NCBI GenBank assembly: GCA_020881915.1
Contig: JAJFPB010000005.1
Coordinates: forward strand, 2,170,001 to 2,234,000
From: Paramyrothecium sp. XJ0827
Lineage: Eukaryota > Ascomycota > Sordariomycetes > Hypocreales > Stachybotryaceae
Direction: 5' to 3'
Length of the DNA: 64,000 bases
Below the pieces are notes generated by a model. It was not told the origin of the DNA and made no database searches. It saw only the letters and a list, made by a program, of their open reading frames with translations. Of the stretch, positions 54,647-64,000 are shown in pieces (within the stretch, counting starts at the first letter, position 1; each line of letters begins with the position of its first letter). The position numbers and the translations under genes are program-made.

Positions 54647-57600
54647 GGGGCCCCGGCCGTGGACTTTCACCCCGAGGCTTGCGAGGCACCCTATGCTGGA
54701 AGTCTTCCATCCGCCTTGGGGGATGCGGCCCCACCCGAGGACCCAGCAGGTAACCAAATTCCTGCCACTGCCTTGACACTACATTCTGGCGAGTGTCAAT
54801 AGTTCGGGCTATAGCCCAGGTCCTATGATAGCTCATTCATGCAGTCTAGTGTAGTGGCGAGAGAGGCTGGTAGTGCGGAATCTGTTCTATTTCCAGCGAA
54901 CAGAGTATGTTCACTGCGTGCTTCCGCGACGAGGCTCGTTAATGGTGACGCCTGGTGGGAAAAGTCGTGCAATCATGCGTGCCCGGCACGTGTGTTGTGT
55001 GCGCGCGTGCAGTGCCAGTTGCATCGAGCCCGAAACACGAAGATTTCTCACACCACCCGCCGCGCAAGAACTGGGCGGTGCTCTCCAAGGCACACCTTCA
55101 CACCAAATACACCAACCACTAAACCGCTCTCGACGGAGACACTTTGCCTGATGTAGCCCCGTACAGAGCATAAGGTGTGTCTTTTCGGGTGGGCTGTGCC
55201 TGCAGGTCCTGCATAAAATATGGGGTGCGGATATGCCCAGCAGGAAGCGAGCAAGAAAATTGGAGAGAGCCGGGCACCTGAAGAGCTGAAAGCTGCAGCG
55301 CTTGCAGCGCCACACAACGACAGTCGGTACCTCCAGCCCCCAGTACCTCACCAACTCACCAAGCTCCCCCATCTCGTTGCTTGGTCTGGAGAACGTGAGG
55401 GTAGCCCCACCGTGAAGATCCGAGAGCCACCCACACACTCCTCCATTGGGATACCGAGTCCGACGACAGAAACAAAACCGCATGTCCCGATTGTCGCGGC
55501 CACCACATTCGAACATGCCAGGGGACGCGGCGACGCTGGACGCATGTCGAGTGCCGATAGAGTGATACATAACGTCATATCGGCGCCTCCATCATAGCAC
55601 CGAGAACCCGTCATGGAACCCGTGGCTTCGAAGAGCATGCGCTTCAACCTGTAGATGATCATCCTCCGCTCCGCTGTGCATGTGACATGTGACATTGTGT
55701 CGCAAGCCGTTGCTCTGAATTTACCAACGCCTCACGCAGCCCTGTTGTTTACGTGTACGGCTCGGCGTATGGTTGGCGTTGTCGACTGCCGGCCCTGCAC
55801 CATGCATCAAGGCTAGACGATGCCCTGCTTTCCCATTGAATCATCCCCGACGCCGGCAACACTCAGGGAACTGTCCAAGCTATGATATGATAAGCTATGC
55901 TTCAAAACAAGGTGTGTAACCCATCTTCACTGCTTCGAACAGCAATGAAGTACGAGAGCTGATTCCTCCTCCCAAACATATCCACACAGCCGGGGCGTCG
56001 TAAAGGGTGCGCCGCTTATGCATCCTGCGATATAGTCATGGTCAGATTGGCTTCTGGGACCGTGCGAGGGCCAGATACCAGAAGCCGATTCGCGCAACGG
56101 AGATTATCACGTCGACTCCTCATTCTACTCTTATCTCGAAGCCCACATACATCGCCAGAGACTCTTGGCTTGGCCAGCCTTGATGAGATTTGGGGTTTTT
56201 TTCATGGTTCAGCGTTACAGTCGTCTCCCGTTATCCACTTTATGAAAATGAACCGGTAGGGTTGTAACTTCGAAGCAGGTCGGGCATGGTGGACGCCAAT
56301 CCTGTGGATGACATGCATACATCCGCGACCGGCTTGTGCTTATACGTATGTCAACCTGGCGGCTACTTGAGGACGCAGCTTGAAACAACCACATAACCCC
56401 TGAGCAGCCAATCAATGTTATGGTTGGGGAGCCGTTCAACTACACGACTTGATCCGCAAGATCTTGCGGATATAGGCCATTAGGCTTCATGTGCCTTGCC
56501 TGTCCCTGCCTGGCGCTTGGTCAACCTAGTCTAAGGAACAAGCTGTTAGCGGCGGATGATCCTCTTTAACCCCTGAACAAGCTTTACATGTCAAGTTAGA
56601 GCTACTCAGGGTCTTGAGAGTCTCCGTTGTAGAATCCAGCAAGTATGGAGCAAATAATAGGTCAAGACTTGGGGTGGATCGTCGCTTCTAAATCACTGCA
56701 GTCCCGGTTGTAAGTGTACCGAAAGGACGGGCACCCCTGGAGTCTGGAGCACGGTGCCTCCCTTGGCATGAGGCATATATGGTGGCGTGTATTCACTGAA
56801 CGACCGAAAATGGCGACAGGTCCCGAGCGCGCTGGGCAACAAAAGGCCCGCAAGGCCCGGTACCATCACGAAAAGAGAGATGCTCACGATACGAGATCCA
56901 TGCAAGTGGTGGGTGGATATCTTGATGGTGTGTCTGTCAAAAGGGCACTTTTGCTCTCTGATTGGACAGAAGGCATCCAACTAGGTCTCGGGCCTGGTGG
57001 GGACGCTAACAGAAGCTCGAGCTTCTGGCACGTAATTGGATGGTGTTCAACGTCAACCGTCCAATAACCAGTGTCGTCAGGGTTGATGACTAGATCATGA
57101 GAAACAAATGCAGCAACAGCCGAGACGCTTGAGCTACATTGGCATTGTAGGTTATGCTGAAAACGCTCAGCTAACGGTATGGAGCTCTAGAGTTTAGCCG
57201 TTGCCCGCCTTGTATGGTCCAACGCTGGAATTGCTCGTTATTTGGTGGCACATGCGTTCCTGCTTTTCCCCTGATCCTCTGCAGCGTGTAAGTCACGACT
57301 TTCGACCTTGATTTGACCGTGCTCCAAATGCATCTGCAGGCTGACGGGTCTGCAGTGTTCAATTCGAAGGGAAGTATCCAATGGAAGAGTGCGGCGAACC
57401 CCTTCGTCTGGAAAGTTACATGGACTGAGGTTCTCAATATGGCAAGCCAGCCAGCCCGCTCTCAGCCTTCGCAAAATATTCCGCCCTGGTGCCCATTACT
57501 ACCAATACATACTGAAATAGAAGTGGCCCCTGTTTGGCACTCGAAGTAGAATTTCCACGTCCTACAAAATAACTAGGAGAGACCAGCATGGTCTTTGCAG

Positions 57601-58721
57601 GCCGAGAGATTGCTCGGTCATTGTCTGTTACCATGGGCTCTCAAACAAAGGCAAGCTGTCCAGCAAGAAGTAGTGGTCCCAACTGAGGTAAACCTACAGC
57701 GACGCAGACAGTTGCAGCACCGTCCGTCACTTTGCATGTCCGGCTCGGTCCGCTGACTGGCAAGTAAGACTACGACCAGGTACCGGTACTTTGGTTGGTA
57801 CTTTCCTCCCCTTGCGATTGCCCAGCCATCAGCTCTTGCCCTGATCAGTGCAGACCCTGCAAACCTTTAAGCGACCCCCGATTCTCGACCAACAACAAAT
57901 TCCCCACCAACCTACAACAAAGTCGAGAGACGAGGCCTCACTCACTACCTTACCGATGTTTGCCGCGCGGCGTCTCCAAAACCCCTTTCGAGAAGGCTAC
58001 TGCGTCGGCTAAACATGCGCCGGGCAGGAGTACTTGCCTACTCTAGGTGACAGGATTCAGATGCAGCGTAAGGGGCGAGTGAGCACACCGTTTGGCCCGA
58101 GGCGGGTCACGAGGCCGTAAACCTACCCCGGCATGCTTGGACACCCTCGCCAGTTTCCCAGGCCATTGTGGCTCTGATCTTCACTTGATCCCGTGGGTGT
58201 TTCAACATGTCTCTCCTGTGCCGCTGCCGTTTACAGCTAATCAATCAAGAATTTCCGCCGTAAACCCCTGCTCGGCCAAGCTAGCTTCAAGCTGACGTTA
58301 CTCGGAGATCACGGGGCCTCCCCTTTTTCCCTGCATCATCCGGACCTTCTACCCAAACTCGAAGTCAAAGGCTTACCTCCAATCGTCCACGCCGAAACGG
58401 CAAGTGATTTCACGCCGGCGCACCCCTCTTGTTACCTTATCCCTTACCTTCCAATAGACCTTTATGCATTAAGAGCAGACTAAACCTGCATAATGACTGA
58501 GCCAGTTAGATGGGCATCTACACCAGGGGCCTTCGTCGGGTGCCGTGTACGCAATGACTTCGCCGATGACATCCAGGAACACTGAAAGGTATAGTACTAC
58601 CAGCATACTACCTAAAGGTACCTTAATGGTGCTGTTGTGGGCAGCGACACTTTCCCAATGTGCAAGGGCCACGCCAGCGGGTACACCAGTGGCAAATGCA
58701 GGACGATATTTATGCTGGAAG

Positions 58722-58959
58722 TCACATATTGAGCTCATTGAGTCCTGACAATACAACGATGTTAGTCAGAGGGGGCCTCTCCAGCACACATTATGGTAAA
58801 GGCGCTATCAATTGGCTTACCAAACTGCCAAAATAGGTTCCGTTGAATAACTCTCAGGACATTCAAGGCAATGGTCCAGATATTTGTCTGACGCACAGGC
58901 CTTTCAACGTAACCGTTAAGCGCCGGGAGCGGGTAAACGGGGCTTTTTGGGTCAGCCAC
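58722..58959 (-). other. Possible two-exon gene fragment
   Basis: An open stretch with coding-like residues (ADPKSPVYPLPALNGYVERP, RQTNIWTIALNVLRVIQRN) runs from about 58959 to 58821. It ends at a GTAAGC donor. A 76-nt intron-like segment follows with a CTAAC branch and a TTGTCAG acceptor at 58745, and a stop comes at 58724-58722. No ATG precedes it in frame; the codon at 58959 is GTG next to an AG. It may be the end of a decayed gene or chance. No family was recognised. Confidence 0.2.
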
Positions 58960-60074
58960 CTAGCCCGGCTCCGTGGGAGCCCACCCACCATCAGGTCTTA
59001 GTGGTGCAGATCTGCAAGATGGCCTCTGCTACGCACAGATGCGTCCCAATGCTGTGCCCATTTCAGTACCGGCCAGCCCAGGGAAAATTCAGCATGTCGA
59101 TGATGCTCCTCTCTAGGCTCCTATAGGAGAAGTGCTGCGGCGGGCTCTCATCCATACCAAGCTGAACGATTTGCGACCAACGTGTTCTCACAAGGCCGAT
59201 CAGGATGTTGGTGCGCTACGTGGCCGCGGCTCGCTTCGGCACATGTCCAAAACAGGTTTGCGCATCTTCGGCGAGTCCGCTCGCGCATCCGCCCAGCCGG
59301 CGCGGCCAGGAAGGGGTGTGGCTTGTTGCATGCAACAGAGGGTCCACCCTGCCCCGGGTCTCCGGACACTCGGCCGTGGCTGTGCTCGGCTCGCACTTCA
59401 CACCTCGTGTACGATTGCGTATTCACCAAGATTGCGGCCTTGCTCCCAATTACGGTAGTGCGATCAGCAACACTGCATTTCCCTGATATTTCACTGCAGA
59501 CAGCAGGCGACAAGAGAGGCGGACGTATTTGCCACTCGTGGCGAGGTTGGTAGCGGTCAGGTTTTCACCGAGGAGGCTGCATACAGTCTCAGGTTGTCTC
59601 CCTACCGCCAACCCTAGGCTTCCATCGCAATGTGCACACGCCCAGTACGCCGCTTGAACTCTAGGCTGCACTATGCGAAACTCGAACAATGTAAAGGCTG
59701 ATGTGAGGGTTGTACTCGGCTGCCTAAACCCCCTCAGCCGTGCGCTCCTTGCCATTACGGTGTTACTGCTCCTGGACCTTCACTGCTTTGACGTGGTGGC
59801 TTTTGAGCCTGGCTATCACAAAGCGTCCGAATGACTTGGGATCAGCGGGCAACTCCTTTGGGAAAATTTCTAGCAATCGAAAATCGCAAACACTCATTCG
59901 AAAAGCTCTCTCGAACGAGTTGAGATACTTCGGTTTCGTATTCATTTGATTAGGTATGTTTACAGATTGTTACAGGAAACATGGTACAAGATCTCGCCTT
60001 GTTGGAGCTGCAAGTGCTGCAGGTCGACGTGCTACATGTCGGTATGCTTGACTCGTATGCTTTTTCATGCTCAT

Positions 60075-62520
60075 CTACTTCGCCAAGTTTTCTGCCACGC
60101 CTCGAGATATCCAGTCTGCAAGTGTCATGACCGTAATCATGGGATTGACACCGCTCGCACCTGGAAACACACTGGCATCCGCCACGATCAAATTCTTTGT
60201 GCCCCAGACTCTTCCCCTCTCATCAACCACGCCGTCCGCCTCCGTGGGGCTCATGCGGCACGTTCCCATCTGATGCGCAGAAGACCATGTGGCAAGGGGA
60301 GGCGCATTACCCGCCCGACGCAATTGCTGCAGCCATTTTGCAAATGCTGGGTCTGAGAATTCAGGATCTGGCATAGGCATCTCCTCACCCTTGTTGTCTT
60401 TGATATCGGCAGCGCCAGCACGATCCGGGACGAAGGTGTCCAGACCGTCAAGGTAGGCTTGGATTTCTGTAGCGCCGGTGACATAGCATATCTTTGCTAG
60501 GGCAATCACGCCCTCGAGGGTATGTGCGCGATCGTAGTCTGAGACGACATAGTCCAGCCGAGGCCCTCCGGTAGTTGGATCTGGGAAGACGTGCCCGGCA
60601 TCACGATCTCGGGTCAGGGCGATGAACGATGCCATATTGGGGTACTTGAGCAGTTGCAATTTGGTATCCAGGCTACTCGTCCACGGCTGCGATGATAAGA
60701 AGGCATAAGGCTTGATGATGGGATAGCAAGTCAGTAACAGCCTGAGCATGCTTGATAGTCATGAATCGGCAAGAACTTACCACCATGCACGTCGTTTCTA
60801 GCTTGACGCCGTAGCCTTTCTCGTCCAGGTTGTCGAACTCCCCAGAGTAGGATGAGATGATGGGTCCTTCCCACGGATCCGTCCTTTCTTCATACACTGC
60901 CGTCACAAAATTACACGGGTGGATGTGTAGATGCTGGCCAACATGTGGGTTCTGGCAATGGAAACCTTCTGTTAGTCTGCTGTGGTAAGTTGGCTCAACG
61001 GATGGGGGAGCCCTTACCTGTACATGGCTCTTCATTAGGAGCAGAGGGCTCCACAGCGAGCCGGCGGAGAGGATGACTTTCTTCGCCTTGATGATTACAC
61101 GTCTCTGAATTCTCTCACTTACTGGCGTGTGGACCTCGCCAGTGGGACCGCGCGAAGTCCACAAGCCTTCCACACCATTGGCTGTGACGCCGTCGTCATC
61201 GAAGAGCACCTTCTCTACCTTGAAGCCTTCTACAAACTTGGCGCCGGCCTCTCCGGCTGCTGGTAGCCAGCTCACCGCGGGGCCTCTTTTCCCAGCAGAT
61301 CCACAACCGAGGTGGCACTGGCCGCACCAGTGATCTTGGCCAGCCGTATTCTGCGGAGCAACGGCGGCCTTCCACCCAAGCCTTTCGCAGCCGTTCAGCA
61401 ACACTCGGTTACGATGATTGTGACGGATGCCGTCCGTGCTTGCCCCGACAAACCCCCAGACCCGGTTCAATGATTCGTCAAACTCTTCGGATTTGAAAAA
61501 CGGAAGGCCGGCGTCAGCCCATTCAGCTCGGGTGCGGTCTTGTAGTTTGAGGCACACACTCCAATTGACTGTTCCGCCGCCTCCCCAGGCACCGCCGGCA
61601 ACAAGACTTGCGCCGCCGCCCCGCTCAGTTTTGTAGACACCTCCATGGTCATATAGATACTGGGTCCCTGCCGCCTGTGTCATCGGAAGGTGAGACGGAG
61701 GGAAGTAGTACCCTTTGTCGACGACAAGAACGTCATGACCGGCCTCGGCAAGGTTTTTGGCGCACACACCTCCGCCACAGCCGGAACCGACGACGACAAC
61801 ATCCGTGGTGAGGATCTGGGGCTCATCGCCTGATGAGAACTGGAGGAAGTTGTAGTCGTAGGCCAGGCCAGCTTTCCAACCCTTCGGGACATCTGTGTAA
61901 CCAAGCAGCCTGTCAAAATAGGGGTTGTGCATGCAGTCGGCCTTTTGTGCTAGAGTTGTCATGACTCTAGCCAGATTTCTGAGAGTACCGATCCTTGATG
62001 TAGTCCAGGACTTGATGATGGCTTCCCTGACACGGGTCGGTTGCTGATGGATTGGAGTCCAGTAGCCCGTCATGAGCAAGCTGCCTACTCGCGTCCTAGT
62101 CACGAACAAATGTGAGTACCGTGAGAGCATGGTCTTCTGGGTTCCTTGCACTTACGTCAAAGATCCTAGAGCTTGGGCAAGCTGGTGGCGTTGAGCGCTC
62201 ATAGACAGCGTCCGGATGACATCTTCTCTGAATCCAGGATCTTGAGCAGGGCGGTGGCTCAGGAAATCCTTGATGGTGCTGTACGGCGGTGCCTGCTCGC
62301 TCATGGCACCTGTCAGGGTGCGGAGTGCATTGTCAAGGTCCGTGTCCGGCACGGAAATCTGAGATGAGTCGTCTGTGATGGACGAGCTCGATGCAATGGA
62401 GGCCAATGCGCCGTCGAGCAGTGCCCATAGAACCTCGCACTGAACGTCGTCGAGGAAGTCTGGGGCCGTGGGGGGCGGCAAGGGCGTGGCAACAGGCTTG
62501 TGGTCCAGAGGTAACGCCAT
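60075..62520 (-). CDS. Long-chain fatty alcohol oxidase (FAO1-type GMC oxidoreductase)
   Basis: Four exons (62520-62156, 62095-61018, 60951-60781, 60686-60075) give 741 residues, the FAO family size. The flavoenzyme oxidises long-chain alcohols to aldehydes with O2, in alkane and fatty-alcohol use. A helical N-terminal region precedes the FAD-binding Rossmann motif TTDVVVVGSGCGGGVCAKNL (GSGCGG at about 225-230). Further marks are GGGASLVAGGAWGGGGTVNWS, the FAO-type Cys cluster WCGQCHLGCGSAGKRG, NPHVGQHLHIHP, SAHQMGTCRM (active-site His) and the C-terminal ASVFPGASGVNPMITVMTLA. The start is the first in-frame ATG (MALPLDHKP). The junction after ETTCMV uses a 94-nt intron to acceptor CGCAG at 60687 and is the least certain one. 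Confidence 0.93.
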
Positions 62521-63816
62521 GGTGACGAAGAGATTGGTGGTCAGCGATTGCTGGGACGACGTTGACTCCGTCCTAGCGTGGACTGAGGACCACGAGATGG
62601 GCCCAGGGTTGAAGAGCGTGTCGTGATGTTGACTCAAAGCAGGATAGTGATTGAGCCCAGCCCAGGCATGTTCTGATTGCCGGGCTCAGAGGATTCGGTA
62701 TGGCGATTGTATAAGAAGCAGGGATCGTTCACCAGAATTGGACGACGTATGGCAAGATGAATGAGATAAACTCTCCTTCTACGGCATGGACGGGAACAAG
62801 TTGGAAGGCAAAGCAACCTAGGCCACGGAGTCGGGGAAACCACATCTCGATAGATCCCGAGGCGTCGGCCAAGTGACTAAGGTTGCGGGGAGCGCTAGGA
62901 CGGCTGAAGCTGGGCCCCCTCGTCAACTTTCCATTTCTGTCGAGGATGGTTCCCACCTTGCTTCACGTCCAAGGCGCCTTTGCTCGACTCCCGTAGGTAT
63001 CTGCTGCGATGCTACCCACATCACGGCATGCCACGGGCGGTTACGGTTGGTAGATCCGGCTCTCTTTTACCAGTGCATGAATCAATAGCGTCTCTCTGCC
63101 CCCCGTTGTTGGATGGGCCTGTCTTGAAAACCAGGCAAGGTACTGCATACTGCATCTACAGCAGGCAAGGTGCTGTACAACAGCAGTCGTTCAAGGTGCC
63201 GACCCCACCCACCCACCCATCCACCGCGTCGTCGCCTTCGGCATCTCTCCACACTCCGAACCGCCCCCCCCCCCCTCTCTCTCCAAAACACGACCGCAAG
63301 GGGGAAATCCGGGGTAACTCTTAACAGCCGTGCGACTGTCCTCGGTCATCAAGGTACCGCAGTAATCGATCTGTCGATTCCCCAGTCTGACTCTGGCTCT
63401 AATAAAAGTACCCGTCTCACCCCCAGATGACAGGCCCCCAGTAACGGACACCATTGGCAGGTTTGTTGCTTGAGGAGTCCAATGGGAGTTCAATGGCTTT
63501 CCAAGACAAGCAATAAGTGAAATTGCTCCGCACTTCCGACGCTCCTGCGCACCAAGGCGGCTGGACACCAACATCATGGCCGTGTGAGTGTGCACTTGCA
63601 AGCCGGCTTCGTGTTACTGCTTTACCACTTCTTGAAGAAAATAAAAAGAAAGAAAACCCCGTTGCAGCTCAGTCCCACGCCTTGTTTCATACAATGTCTC
63701 ACATGCGGACAAGTCGGTATGCTTTCCTTTCCAAATTCCACCCACCGCCATCACAACCAAAAGAAAAAAGGGTAAAATAAATCGGCAAACATCATAAACT
63801 TCTTGATTTCTTAGTA
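62521..63816. other. Upstream region of the alcohol oxidase gene
   Basis: This holds the promoter and leader of the FAO gene. It also holds a C12 run (63264-63275) followed by a TC run, and a CCCA-type repeat near 63205-63222. No gene is seen. Confidence 0.5.
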
Positions 63817-63954
63817 TCATATTCCACGAAGACCTGCTTCTCTGCCTGCCTTCACAATGAGTTTCTCCAACGCGTCTTCAGTCATTTGTTCATCCTCCAG
63901 TCGATTCGCTTTCTGTACAACCCGTCCACTCGCAACATAGAACTTACAAGCCAT
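63817..63954 (-). CDS. Possible short or terminal coding exon at the window edge
   Basis: From ATG 63954 a frame of 45 residues (MACKFYVASGRVVQKANRLE... ending GREAGLRGI) has coding-like character with an amphipathic acidic helix. An in-frame TGA closes it just upstream, and a G-rich tract (C-rich on the plus strand) precedes it. A GTAAGT inside it could act as a donor. In that case the real gene would be a different frame entering from beyond the window. Not recognised. Confidence 0.25.
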   Translation of the reverse strand: MACKFYVASGRVVQKANRLEDEQMTEDALEKLIVKAGREAGLRGI

Positions 63955-64000
63955 CTCCCCCTCCCCCCCCATTCCCCTCCTCCTTGGTCAATTCCATTTC

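Larger units (their letters stand above)
53986..60074. other. 6-kb gene-poor region
   Basis: It begins with the CT-rich leader of the 340-residue gene (to about 54340), followed by a CTTGGA repeat at 54616-54646. The rest holds many overlapping short frames on both strands without domains. One exon-intron-exon-like pattern at 58722-58959 is listed separately. No tRNA, rRNA or transposon signature was recognised. It could hold long non-coding transcripts or regulatory DNA. Confidence 0.5.

Noticed and set aside
54911..55570. 219-codon minus-strand frame and an opposing 125-codon plus-strand frame (55220-55597)
   Set aside because: They overlap each other on opposite strands, neither shows a domain, and neither has a consensus leader. 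The plus-strand one (MGCGYAQQ...) is slightly more protein-like but unsupported.

Overview
The window reads as nuclear DNA of a filamentous ascomycete, most likely a Sordariomycete. The reasons are short introns (mostly 46-160 nt) with GTRNGY donors, CTRAC-like branch sites and YAG acceptors, and a set of families typical of Pezizomycotina (DUF3074, DUF1770, FAO1-type alcohol oxidase, small-subunit catalase). Species-level placement is not possible by eye. I see no tRNA, rRNA, CRISPR array or intact transposon. Exon boundaries were derived by hand from splice signals, and the summed exon lengths of every full gene model are divisible by three.

Layout. 0-8 kb: the 5' end of a ZNF511-like C2H2 zinc-finger gene (-), an EST1/SMG7-type RNA-surveillance gene (+), adenosine kinase (-) and ribosomal protein uL2 (-). 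10-16 kb: a DDT/WHIM-type chromatin protein (+), a DUF1770 protein (-) and translation release factor eRF1 (+). 16.7-29 kb: a SIP3/LAM-type sterol-transfer protein in one exon (+), a DUF3074 protein (+) and a THADA/Trm732 homologue (-). 29.9-34.6 kb: ribosomal protein uL1 (+), a small single-span membrane protein (+) and the GPI mannosyltransferase SMP3 (-). 38.5-43.1 kb: SKP1 (+), ribosomal protein eL39 (-) and the ARL1 GTPase (+).

After 43 kb the window changes character, with long gene-poor stretches. These hold a broken small secreted cysteine-rich protein gene (-), a catalase (-), a doubtful small gene (+, 50.4 kb), an unrecognised 340-residue protein (-), about 6 kb without a convincing gene, a long-chain alcohol oxidase (-), and an uncertain short reading frame at the right edge.

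Most genes are conserved housekeeping genes with no operon-like link. Two loose themes run through them. One is translation and its RNA quality control (uL2, uL1, eL39, eRF1, the SMG7-like protein, Trm732). The other is membrane and lipid traffic (SIP3, ARL1, SMP3, DUF3074). I did not find a convincing undescribed multi-gene system. The points most worth checking are the disrupted secreted-protein gene with an adjacent perfect hairpin, a possible splice-coupled autoregulation of eRF1, the in-frame RDAES repeat in the SMG7-like gene, and the small unrecognised genes in the gene-poor right half.
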